Part shown: positions 11,796 through 20,559 of the stretch, piece after piece
Numbering within the stretch: the first letter of the stretch is position 1
Layout of the letters: each line of letters starts with the position of its first letter
DNA from: Symsagittifera roscoffensis
Lineage: Eukaryota > Xenacoelomorpha > Acoela > Convolutidae
Assembly (NCBI RefSeq): GCF_963678635.1
Contig: NC_087065.1
Location: forward strand, 32,611,679 to 32,675,678
DNA length: 64,000 bases
Direction: 5' to 3'
Translations under genes and position numbers: made by a program
Notes under the pieces: model-generated
Seen by the model: the letters and a program-made list of their open reading frames with translations, nothing else
Database searches by the model: none
Told to the model about the DNA's origin: nothing

Positions 11796-11816
11796 CAAAA
11801 TTTCAAATTTTGGACT

Positions 11817-12923
11817 TTGAAAAACAAACTCATTTGGAAACTAGTCCGTGATTATGCGTCCATATATGTTAAATTTATCAACTGTCACCAACGTGTTAAA
11901 TTTTTGAGAGTTTGTCTAGAAAACGACATTATACCTGATTTTTTGAGGTTCAGGGTACCGGAAAATGGGGTGTTTTCGAACCAAGCGGCTCACAGTTTTC
12001 AGACAAAACTTCTAAGAACGGAGATAAACAAGGCAAGGACAGATGAGAAAAACGTTGAAGTCAAACTAGAAAGGGCGAGAGGCGCAGTACAGAGGGGTGT
12101 AGATGAGAAGTTTTGGCCTTCGGTAGTTAAATATTTAAGTCTTAGGGGACAAAGACAAACAGCAACAGTCAAAGAAACCCATCAGAAGAAGCTAATGAAA
12201 CTATCAGAAAGGCAAGACCGACCTCTAGGGAAGCAAGGTGAGGGTTCGGTAAGAGCTCTTGATGATGTTGAATTAGCAAATTGGGTACAACAAGTGTTGG
12301 CATTAGGGCCAAAGCATCCCGTCAGGGATAAATTTAATGAGACACACTTTCTCGCCGACATTGACATCTTTCTATCGGGTTTCAAAAATCGTAAAGTCCC
12401 CGGGGAGGCCCTTTGTGAGATCGAAGCTGTGGCAAAAGCCTATGCTAAGGGGGTGAAACAAACACCATCTGACAAAAGCGTTGAGAAGGCCCGAAAGTAT
12501 CTGAAGAGTAATGGATTAGTTGCGGTACCGTATGACAAAGGCGTTGGTTTTTGTGTAATGAGAAAGGACACCTACGAGAACAAGTTGTCGGATACATTAG
12601 ATTCAAATCAATTCAGCAAAAGTTAAGGAACAAGTGATGCAATTGTTTTGAAGATAGAAAGAGACATCAATAAGGAAATGTTGGCTATGAGGAAAAAAGA
12701 TGAATTAAGTGAGAGTCTCTACACAAGGATGAGGTCTACTGGGGGGCAGCCCGCCAGGCTTTATGGGTTGGCGAAAGTGCATAAAGTGAATACCCCATTA
12801 AGACCGGTCCTCTCCTTGCCTGGTAGCTCTTATTATAACTTGAACAAAGTCCTTGCTAAATTTTTCGAGAAAATTGAGGGCGCAAACATCGAAACCAACT
12901 CACTAGATGCGAGAGAAATCTAA
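11817..12923 (+). pseudogene. PLE N-terminal region and first RT motifs, copy 1
   Basis: Two adjacent frames (11,817-12,626 and 12,648-12,923) cover the N-terminal half. The first ends with GLVAVPYDKGVGFCVMRKD, the DKG motif typical of PLEs ahead of RT. The second carries YGLAKVHKVNTPLRPVLS, the RT1-2 region. The two are separated by one stop and a frame change. The first frame opens with CHQRVKFLRVCLENDIIPDFL, which resembles the N-terminal region of other PLEs. The 269-residue frame has no recognisable extra domain; a Lys/Arg-rich segment lies at about residues 70-130. Confidence 0.75.
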
Positions 12924-13240
12924 GAGAGAGCATTAATCTTGAGCCCAATAAAAACTTGATATCCCTAGATGTGAAGAATTTGTACACAAATGTTCCACTG
13001 AAAGAAGCGATAGACATAGCTCTGAGAAAACTATATGAGCAAGATGGTACGTTCAGAAAGATGGTTTGGCAATGGGGGCATCTCTTGCCGTTATTTTAGC
13101 AAATCTTTGGCTGAAGCAGTACGAAACTGCACTATCAAGGGATATTCCCGAAAAGTTTTTGCCCGAGAAAGATCTTCACGGAATATGTCCCGAGTGCAAT
13201 AAGAAAGTCACGTACAGGTCAAGTAGAATGTGAATGCTAT
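12924..13240 (+). pseudogene. PLE RT3-RT4 region and start of embedded PHD finger, copy 1
   Basis: Frame-shifted pieces read ISLDVKNLYTNVPLKEAI (RT3, catalytic Asp), then KDGLAMGASLAVILANLWL (RT4). About 25 residues later comes GICPECNKKVTYRSS, the first half of a C4HC3 finger. In ordinary Penelope RTs the YVDD motif follows RT4 after roughly 20 residues. Here the finger intervenes and YVDD appears only in the next frame, at 13,382-13,400. The jump from the first to the second half of the finger crosses a frame break near 13,225. Confidence 0.75.
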
Positions 13241-14302
13241 TTGAACTGGTATCACGTAAAATGCGGTGATATATCAGATGATGAGTATCGAAATATAAGT
13301 GAAACCGTCTGGTACTGCAGAAAATGCATTGCAATAAGGGAGAAAAATAAGTCAGGGCAACAATCTAAATTGTTTCTCCGTTACGTTGATGATATGGTGA
13401 GAACAGTGAAGGGTGATCCTGAAAAAGTGCTACGGGCTGCAAACTTACTGCATCCAAATTTACAGTTCACAATAGAGACACCCAACACAAACGAAACTTT
13501 GGCATTTTTGGATTTACAAATTAGTATTGACAAAAGCAGGAAAATTAGCTGTGGGTGGTATCAAAAACCAACAGATACAGGTACCATACTCAATTTTAGA
13601 AGCTGCGCCCCCCTTCAGTACAAGAGAAGTGTCATTGAAGGAACTGTTCACCGGGTTTTTCGCAGTACGTCAACATGGGAAGAATATGATAAAGCCATGA
13701 AAATCAACCGTGAGCAGTGGTTGGATAACCAATATCCGGAAAGTTGGTCGTCGCGGGTTGCATCCCATGCCCTTGAAAAGATCATCAGCGAGGGCAAAAA
13801 CAAAAAGAACATGGCTGAGAAAAAGAAGCCATGTGATTATAGCAGTGATTCACCATCCATCTTGATGGTCCAATATAGGGGGAATCACAGTCAGACATTA
13901 GCAAAAAAAAGTGCGCGATATCACCATGCGCTGATAATATTCACGACGAGGAAATTGAAAACTTGTATGCCCTCTCTAAAATCCTCCTTTTCCAGTGAAC
14001 TGAAATCAAAAGTGGTGTACAGACTTGAATTTTGTGGGCGCCAATCCATCTATGTTGGCCAGACGGTCCGACATCTCACCACAAGGATTGAGGAACACCG
14101 AAAAGAGGATACCCCAGTTGGACAGCATATAAGGCAGTGTGGTAGTGAGCGTGGTAAGTCTGAGTTTAATTGGAAAATAATCGACCAGGCGTCCAGCAGC
14201 ATCAATTTACTTACATTAGAGGCGCTGCAAATTAGGAAAGAGAGACCGGCAATAAACACGCGCGACGAGTTTAGAAGTAGGGAGCTGACACTTAGGCTAT
14301 AG
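13241..14302 (+). CDS. PLE RT catalytic motif to GIY-YIG endonuclease, copy 1
   Basis: A 353-residue open frame. Residues 1-30 are the second half of a PHD-type finger (NWYHVKCGD...WYCRKC). LFLRYVDDMVRT (about residue 45) is the RT5 catalytic motif. FLDLQISIDKSRKISCGWYQKPTDTGT and SCAPLQYKRSVIEGTVHRVF are PLE thumb signatures. From about residue 260, VVYRLEFCGRQSIYVGQT...TRIEEHRKED is a GIY-YIG nuclease in its Penelope form, with the conserved Arg/Glu segment and LTLEALQIRKERPAINTRD at the end. The frame has no internal stop. Relative to copy 2, one zinc ligand (the fourth Cys) is Tyr just upstream. The start given is the first residue of the open frame, not a true initiation site. Confidence 0.85.
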   Translation: MNWYHVKCGDISDDEYRNISETVWYCRKCIAIREKNKSGQQSKLFLRYVDDMVRTVKGDPEKVLRAANLLHPNLQFTIETPNTNETLAFLDLQISIDKSRKISCGWYQKPTDTGTILNFRSCAPLQYKRSVIEGTVHRVFRSTSTWEEYDKAMKINREQWLDNQYPESWSSRVASHALEKIISEGKNKKNMAEKKKPCDYSSDSPSILMVQYRGNHSQTLAKKSARYHHALIIFTTRKLKTCMPSLKSSFSSELKSKVVYRLEFCGRQSIYVGQTVRHLTTRIEEHRKEDTPVGQHIRQCGSERGKSEFNWKIIDQASSSINLLTLEALQIRKERPAINTRDEFRSRELTLRL

Positions 14303-14584
14303 TTCCAGAATCGAAAAATTCTGGCTAAAACAACAAAATTTTGATACAACTTACAAGTTAGCATAAAAATTAGCCACAAAACGAAAATGTGAAAAAAAAA
14401 TGAAGAAAACTCTCAGAAATTTGTTACAAAATGTTTTAAAATGTTACATAATAGTTGTTACATAATTTCAGTGATATTTGTAAAGTTTTGATTGGTTGAA
14501 TTTTTAAAATTTCGAAGAAATGATGTGTGTGACACTTTTTATGGTCTTTAATCATTTTGTTCAGATAGTTTAGAATTTTTAAAA

Positions 14585-14610
14585 CCTGAAGATGCACAAA
14601 ATGTGCGAAA
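14585..14610 (+). ncRNA. Hammerhead-ribozyme-like core, PLE copy 1
   Basis: CTGAAGA is followed by T, a 5-bp stem GCACA/TGTGC closed by AAA, and then GAAA. This is the core of PLE-type minimal hammerhead motifs (CUGANGA, stem II, GAAA), which are established for Penelope-like elements. It lies about 285 bp after the PLE stop. Copy 2 has the same structure at 55,137-55,161 with CTGATGA and a stem in which one pair differs. I could not define a convincing stem III or the cleavage site. Confidence 0.55.
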
Positions 14611-14868
14611 ACGTTTGTTTGAATTTACAATTTTAACGCATTCTCTAATTCAAATTGTTGGAAAAAAAATAATAAATACAAAAGGGGCCCTTCCGTTTAG
14701 TTACGGTAAGTGCACAAGCTGGATAGGGCCATACCAGCGATATAAAAATGCATATATATCAGCAATGAAGTCATAAATCAGCATTAAATGCATCGTCATA
14801 ATGTTAATTTATCTTAGCCGTCCTTCCTCTACAATAGCGCTTATGGAGTTGTCGATAAATTGAAATTT

Positions 14869-15540
14869 TCATAGCGATCTGCACCCCCTTATACAAAGTA
14901 TAGAGCTCCTCAGGAGCGCGAAGCTTATTTTAGTTCTTATGTAGTTTATAGATTCTGGATAGCTTTCTTGTCTTTTTTCACTTAGTTTTTCGGCCAATCG
15001 CTGCATCGTCCGCGTGGCTGTTGGAGCAGCGCCACCGGTGCATCCAAAAATTAGCGGGCAGAAGCTACTCTGCTCTACGTTTAAAATTTTTTGCTGATAT
15101 TTAGAGTTCTTCAGCGTTTCGTGGTATTTGTATGCATCCTTATGCAGTTTTCGCGATGTTTTGGCATGGGGGTTGAAAATTTTCACATCAAAGAAAGCGC
15201 GGCTGAATCGTGAACCCCAGAGTCCGTTTGCCTTAATTCAAGTCGTGCGTCATCTTCAGTTGTAGTTGAATTGTTGACAAAGCTTTCGCCTTGCAACGGC
15301 TGAAGTTTCGGCTCAATCTCGACTTCATGGCAAACCTCGTTCATGAGGTTGGCGAATGTGTCTCTGATTTCATTGTGTCTTATGTGTGTGTAACCACCCT
15401 TTGCACAGTGAAGCGCATGTGTTAAGTTAAAATCAGCACCACATGCACATGTGAGTGGGGTTTTGGTTGGCTCCCATCCGTATCTTGAGTAAATACCATC
15501 TCTGAACTCTGATTTATTCAGGTTGAAGTTGTATCTGCTC
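14869..15540 (-). pseudogene. CCHC and restriction-like endonuclease region, LINE copy B
   Basis: The minus strand reads PLTCACGADFNLTHALHC, a C-x-C-x7-H-x3-C zinc motif. It is followed by GGYTHIRHNEIR, the R-H-N segment seen before restriction-like endonucleases in R2-type LINEs. After a frameshift at about 15,215 comes GLWGSRFSRAFFDVKIFNPHA, where the Asp of FDVK and an upstream Asp fit a PD-(D/E)XK-type core. The last open piece (14,869-15,186) runs to FALLRSSILCIRGCRSL. The same segments occur in copy C. Endonuclease assignment is by motif only; no nuclease other than this region is seen in the element. Confidence 0.65.
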
Positions 15541-16680
15541 AGTGGTAGAGCATTGAGCCAGTTAGAAGCTCCTTTTTCAGAGGCCAGGTCGATTGCGTAT
15601 TTATCTGTTTCATTTAAGGAGTTAATGAGGTTTGTTTTTTTTTCGATTTGTTCTATCAGTTTTCAATTTTTTGATTTTCGTACATATTTTTTCTTGCTGT
15701 GTTACTGCTGTAAAAGGATCTTGAGATTCCAGTACCAGTGATGTTTCCTTAGACCATTCTAGGTAATTTTCATGATCGGACGGCAGCTTGATGTTAAGTC
15801 CGCCCATTTTAAGGAGTAAGGAAGATATCTCACGGAACTGGGGGTTTGATGTGTCTTTACCGACTATGTTAGGTAATAATTGTTCTTTGATAATATTTTC
15901 ACATATATCTAAGTTTTCCATAGTGTTAGGCATTGTCCTGGCAAGAAATGAAAATTTTTCTTGAACTCCTTTAGTATAGCAGGCATAAACGTTTTGAGAG
16001 GAGGTTTTAGCAATTTTCGTTAGTTTTTTCAAAATTTTGATTTGCTCATTCTGTTGAAATTCGAGGAACTTTTTACATTCAGATTCTGTTCCTATAACTG
16101 AACCAAGCACTCGGGCTCCTGCCTTTATAGTGATTCCTGTATTTGCGAAGATTTTCTGAGCTTCGCCGAGTTTTTCATCTTTGACAATGAGTTGGCATTT
16201 GGATGCTTTCACGTGGTAGCCGAAAAATTTACCCAGTGATACAATTTTATCGAGGACGGTTCGTAGATTGCTTAATTTACCGACTGCGTTTCCGTCGTCT
16301 GCGTACCATTTCTGGTTACATCGTCTACTGACAAAAATTTATGAGGGGTATTATGGCTAGACCGTACATGGCCATTGCTAGTGGATCCCCCTGGGTTGTC
16401 CCTTCTTGAGAGTAGATTGTTTTTTTTTTGTTAACGAATAGTTTAGATGGATAGGAGTAGGAGTTCTTAATCGCTGTTAAAAGGGAAGGGCAGGTATTTT
16501 CGATGTTTTTTAATGCCAGCTTTCGGTTCAGCGAGTTGAAAGCGTTTTCGGCATCTATCAGTAAAATAGCATCGGCGGAAGTTTTGCTGTATTGATCTCT
16601 TAGCGTGTGGATTGCATATTCAAAGCCACATTTTTGTCCTAGGCAGAGTTGGTAGTTTGAACCGAGCGACATGAGTTCGT
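15541..16680 (-). pseudogene. Reverse transcriptase, LINE copy B
   Basis: Two large frames cover RT. 16,325-16,672 has LCLGQKCGFEYAIHTLRDQ, AILLIDAENAFNSLNRKLAL (RT2-3) and EGTTQGDPLAMAMYG (RT4). The catalytic KWYADDGNAVG lies at about 16,290-16,320 across a frame break. 15,622-16,212 has ASKCQLIVKDEKLGEAQ, the thumb KTSSQNVYACYTKGVQEKF, and PQFREISSLLLKMGGLNIK. The C-terminal GASNWLNALPLSRYNF segment follows at about 15,530-15,580. Copies A, C and D match it block by block. The frameshifts make this copy inactive as it stands. Confidence 0.8.
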
Positions 16681-16786
16681 TTTTTAGGCATTTAGTTATT
16701 TTTTTCCTATTATCCTACGCATAACTTCTCCTATGCCTATGGGTCTTACCCCTGGATTCTTATCTAAGGGTATTAATCTGCATGCG

Positions 16787-17884
16787 TTATATGGTTCCAT
16801 TAGTTCTGGATTTAGTTCGTCTGTGGCCAATTTTTTTTGCAATTTTAGCAATTGTTTTTGAAATGTCAACTGATTGTTGCCCGAAGTGTGTTAGAATACG
16901 TCTCCATTCATTCGCATCGAGGCCAGATGGTCCATGCGATCCATGCGTTCTCATGGCTGCCTTCTTGATATGTTGACCGTTTATCTGATCAAATATCGAT
17001 GGATGGAAAGGAATTGTTTCGTTTGAGACTGGTGTATTATAGTTCTCATTAATTGGTTCAGATGGTGGGTGTTTCTCTATAAGCGTCTGTTCAACTGTCT
17101 TACCTTTGACAATCTCGTCGAGCGAAAGAACGCCTTTAGATGTGTCTGTTAGTTTTGCAATTGCGCTTGATATTTTTCCAGTATTCATTAGTTTGTTGAA
17201 CTGTTGTGCTTCAGTTTCTGTTTTTCTTCTATTTCCTTTTAACAAGCGCATTTGCAGCGCCTTTCCTTCGTTATATAGTCCATCCAGGTCTCCGTCTTGC
17301 CATTGCTTAAGTCGCCTTGCTATTGTTTTGGATAAAGATCCATCAATTTCGAACTTTGTTTTGCACAGTAATAAGTGTGGAAAAATCATTGCTGGGTGCA
17401 TTGCGAAGGCATTTTTGTTGTTTTCTATTAGGCTGTTCAAAGTTCTATTGAGGGTTTCAATAAAGTTATAACCATTTTTATTTTTTGACAAGATCATAAA
17501 GACCGGTTTCCAGTGGACCACTTCGGTGTATATTTTCCTGGTGGTTTCTATGAGTTCTGGACAGGGGTTTGACCATGGGTCTTGTATTGTTCTGGGTTCT
17601 ATAGTGGAAGACTCTCCTGAGTTTTGTGAGTGTGGGGCAGTGGAAGGGTGAGGGTGCATTTGGGGGAGCGTGGTTGTAGCTAGGGTTGGGGGATTGCATT
17701 CATGCTTGTCGTTAGCTGAATGAAATTGGTTGGTGCAGCGATGACAACTGAAATCGTCATAGTGATCACTGCTGCGGGCTAGGCCGCTGCATTTTACATG
17801 CATGTAGCCTGGGCATGTGAAGCACCAAACACCTCCGCCTCGCAGGCTGCTTTTACAAATAAGGCAGTGTGTTTGAGTAGCCAT
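16787..17884 (-). CDS. PHD-finger N-terminal region of the LINE family A RT protein, copy B
   Basis: A 365-residue open frame beginning with ATG. Residues 7-50 form a complete C4HC3 PHD finger: C7, C10, C21, C24, H29, C32, C47, C50. A Pro/Thr/His-rich linker follows (about 55-110), then a helical domain shared with copy A ([55 protein letters not shown]). Near the end is [21 protein letters not shown], which leads into RT in related elements. The start lies 24 bases after the stop codon of the SGNH-like ORF and in the same frame, so the two ORFs may be coupled by reinitiation. PHD fingers bind histone H3 tails in other proteins; here the role is inferred only. The frame is lost just before the RT blocks. 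Confidence 0.8.
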   Translation of the reverse strand: MATQTHCLICKSSLRGGGVWCFTCPGYMHVKCSGLARSSDHYDDFSCHRCTNQFHSANDKHECNPPTLATTTLPQMHPHPSTAPHSQNSGESSTIEPRTIQDPWSNPCPELIETTRKIYTEVVHWKPVFMILSKNKNGYNFIETLNRTLNSLIENNKNAFAMHPAMIFPHLLLCKTKFEIDGSLSKTIARRLKQWQDGDLDGLYNEGKALQMRLLKGNRRKTETEAQQFNKLMNTGKISSAIAKLTDTSKGVLSLDEIVKGKTVEQTLIEKHPPSEPINENYNTPVSNETIPFHPSIFDQINGQHIKKAAMRTHGSHGPSGLDANEWRRILTHFGQQSVDISKTIAKIAKKIGHRRTKSRTNGTI

Positions 17885-17908
17885 TTTAGGAAGGACGGCG
17901 GTGTCAAG

Positions 17909-18390
17909 TTAGCGAGAGAATTTATAGATTAAATTTGCAAAAAAATTTGTAAAGAAATCATTACCGTAGAACGAGAAATGGATGCCATCACGGCAGAACA
18001 TTTGAGGGGTTAGATTTAGGTTGAGGTTAGGCGAAACAATAAGTGTATGGGTTGTACAAATCTATTTATCAAATTAAACAGCACATGATTATGAATATAA
18101 ATTTTGCGGTTTTCTCGGAATTATTACAGTTCTGAATTGTTTTGGGGATGATCAGTGTCTTGGGCTGAAACTTGTTAGTGACGAGGTTAATCAAGTTTTT
18201 CCACTGCTGTTCTAATTCTTGTGGATGCAGCCTGTTGTCATTGTATCCAGCAACTATTGTTACTGTATTTAGGCGCTTTGGTCTGTATTGTAAAACTGTT
18301 TCAAACAGATCATGAAGCGTTGCGCCGCGGTAGGAGTGAATTGTTGATTTTACTAGAGCTGGTTTGATATATTCCCGATAACTAGTTTCT
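17909..18390 (-). pseudogene. SGNH-esterase-like ORF1, LINE copy B
   Basis: Read on the minus strand: ETSYREYIKPALV (a block-I-like Ser), HSYRGATLHDLFETVLQY, TVTIVAGYNDN (block III with Asn), LEQQWKNLINLV and KTLIIPKTI. After a frameshift at about 18,080 comes MFCRDGIHFSFYGNDFF, the block V D-x-x-H pair. The ORF ends in TAA at 17,909-17,911. The length (about 155 residues) suits a minimal SGNH domain. Copy A has the matching pieces, with GLNDN and DGIH. CR1-clade LINEs carry an SGNH esterase in ORF1, so the module is known in retroelements, but the pairing with this RT/RLE is notable. Confidence 0.6.
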
Positions 18391-18750
18391 GTGAGAACTC
18401 AGGGATGCGTCTTGCCTGCAATCGCGGCATCAAGCTGAAACACAGACAACTGGGGCGAGAAAGGAAGCTCTTTGGGGTGATTTATGAATACTTTCACTTA
18501 GGATTTATAATTGCTGAGGCAAAGGCGATGAAAACAAAAGAGAAAAAAAAAAGAAAAAGAAAGGAGTGGTACAACTTGACGTCGATTTGGAGGTCGATTT
18601 CGATTCACCAGCTCACTCCTTCTTGCGTCTAGTTACGCCAGGGAAACTTCACTCGCCTACGGCTGGGACGGCGAGATTTGGTAAGATAATCAGAAGAGGA
18701 AAGCCCAGCGCGCATATGATATAAAAACACACAAGCGGTAAGTTTGAACA
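18391..18750. other. Spacer between LINE copies B and C
   Basis: No feature is supported. The plus-strand open frame at 18,405-18,632 is Lys/Arg-rich low complexity and I do not call it a gene. Part of this stretch may be 5' untranslated region of copy B. Confidence 0.5.
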
Positions 18751-20098
18751 AAGAAAGACTATTGAATAAGTTTATCACTACAATTAGGCTAACAAACAAA
18801 AACCATCTAATCTTAAGAAGGGACAACCCAGGGAGATCCACTAGCAATGGCCATGTACGGTCTAGCCATAATTTCCCTCATAAAACTTTTATCAGTTAGC
18901 GATGTAACCCAGAAATAGTACGCAGACGACGGAAACGCAGTCGGTAAATTAAGCAATCTACGAACCGTCCTCGATTAAATTGTATCACTGGGTAAAATTT
19001 TCGGCTACCATGTGAAAGCATCCAAATGCCAACTCATTGTCAAGGATGAAAAACTCGGTGAAGCTCAGAAAATCATCGCAAATACAGGAATCACTATAAA
19101 AGCAGGAGCCCGAGTGATTGGTTCAGTAATAGGAACAGAATCTGAATGTAAAAAATTCCTCGAGTTTCAACAGAATGAGCAAATCAAAATTTTGAAAAAA
19201 CTACCGTAAATCGCTTTAACCTCCCCCCAAAACGTTTATGCCTGCTATACTAAAAGAGTTCAAAAAAAGCTTTTCATTTCTTGCCAGGACAACGCCTAAT
19301 ATTAAGAAAAATTTAGAAATATGTGAAAAAAAATATCAAAGAACAATTATTACCTAACAAAGTCGGTAAAGACACTTTAAACCCCCAGTTCCGTGAGATA
19401 TCTTCCTTACCCCTTAAAATGGGCGGACTTAACATCAAGCTGCCGTCCGATCATGAAAGCTATCTAAAATGGTCTATAGAAACATCACTAGTACTGGAAT
19501 CTCAAGATCCTGTTACAGCAGTAAAACATCAAGAAAAAACATGTACAAAAATCAAAAAACTGAAAACTGATAGAACAAATCAGAAAAAAATACTCGTTAA
19601 CTCCTTAAATGAAACAGATAAATACGCAATCGACCTGGCCTCTGAAAAGGGAGCCTCTAACTGGCTCAATGTTTTACTTCTGAGTAGATACAACTTCAAC
19701 CTGAATAAATCAGAATTCAGAGATGGTATCTAGGTAAGATACGGATGGGAACCGACCAAAGCCCCACTCACATGTGCATGTGCTGCTAATTTCGACTTGA
19801 CCCATGATCTTCACTGTACAAGGGGTGGTTACACACACATAAGACACAATTAAATTAGAGAAACTTTTGCCAACCTTATGAACGAGGTTTGCCATGACGT
19901 CGAGATTGAGCCGAACCTTCCACCGTTGCAAGGCGAAAGCTTTGTCAACAACTCAACTAACACTGAAGATGAACTACAACTTCACATTAAGGCAAATGGA
20001 CTCTGGGGTTCACGATTCAGCCGCGCTATCTTTGATGTGAAAATTTACAAGCCCCATGCCAAAACATTATTAAATTTTCACTTTATAACGGGTTCCTA
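18750..20098 (+). mobile_element. LINE family A, copy C (5'-truncated)
   Basis: The copy starts inside RT at about 18,750 and continues through GTTQGDPLAMAMYG (18,820-18,862), the YADDGNAVG catalytic motif with an in-frame stop just before it, KASKCQLIVKDEK (19,012 on), KMGGLNIKLPSDHE, EKGASNWLNVLLLSRYNF (about 19,645), the CCHC region and the endonuclease-like GLWGSRFSRAIFDVKIYKPHA (about 20,000-20,060). It is opposite in strand to copy B and very similar to it, so the two form an inverted pair. Longest open frames: 19,323-19,733 and 19,878-20,099. In-frame stops near 18,915 and 18,977 and frame changes near 19,205 and 19,740 inactivate it. Confidence 0.8.
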
Positions 20099-20559
20099 AC
20101 AAAATTTTGTCATCTGCGAAAAAGATTGTTTTGCAGTTAGTACATAACTTTGGAAAACTTATTACAATCAAGCAGAAACAGTAAGGGAGACAGAATCGAG
20201 TTATGGGCACCCCATAAACTCTCGAAGATTTCTCAGACACATCTTTTCCACTATCACAATGCTGGTGTCAGTTTTCGAGGTATGACTTTGAAATTCAATT
20301 TATTGGGTAACGAAATCCATATCGATCAAAATCTGTAGAAAAAATGAGTCATCAAAAAATGTTTCAAAACTTTTTTACAAAAAAATGATGATAAGCTTCT
20401 AGCTGATATATTTTTGATTGATATTTTGGCTGATTTAGAGTCGAAAGTTTTCTCTAGTCTCTAGACAAAAATTCAAAACACAACAAGACACCAAAGAACT
20501 GGTCTAGGTTTTTCACAATTATCTTTCTTGCCTTTGCAATTTTGGAAAGCGTTGTTTGT
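20099..20559. other. Short spacer without a supported feature
   Basis: About 460 bp between the LINE copy C end and the left LTR of the large element. It is AT-rich, with no coding motif or repeat recognised. Confidence 0.6.

Larger units (their letters stand above)
11800..14640 (+). mobile_element. Penelope-like element, copy 1
   Basis: Penelope-like retroelement with, in order, an N-terminal region, the DKG motif, RT, an embedded PHD-type finger, the YVDD motif and a C-terminal GIY-YIG endonuclease. A hammerhead-like core follows the stop codon. RT plus GIY-YIG defines the canonical Penelope class. The copy is decayed: frame breaks at about 12,627, 12,923 and 13,225, and an internal deletion between the YEQ segment and RT4 near 13,050. 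A LINE tail from the opposite strand begins at about 14,650. Confidence 0.85.
14650..18390 (-). mobile_element. LINE family A, copy B (best preserved)
   Basis: A non-LTR retrotransposon on the minus strand, about 3.7 kb. Order: SGNH-like ORF1 (18,390-17,909), PHD-finger/linker ORF (17,884-16,787), RT (about 16,760-15,620), CCHC and restriction-like endonuclease region (about 15,540-14,869), then a 3' tail towards about 14,650 that ends in an A-rich stretch beside the Penelope element. It has a few frameshifts (near 16,780, 16,320, 15,620 and 15,220) but far fewer than copy A. An R2-like CCHC/RLE C-terminus behind an SGNH+PHD ORF1 is unusual. I cannot name the clade. Confidence 0.85.

Noticed and set aside
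13270-13300. GATGAGTATCGAAA inside the Penelope ORF as a hammerhead core
   Set aside because: It lacks CTGATGA and a stem II, and it lies in finger-coding sequence.
20553-20559. TGTTT as the target duplication of the large LTR element
   Set aside because: TGTTT follows the right LTR directly but lies two bases away from the left LTR; only TGT is shared at the exact borders.
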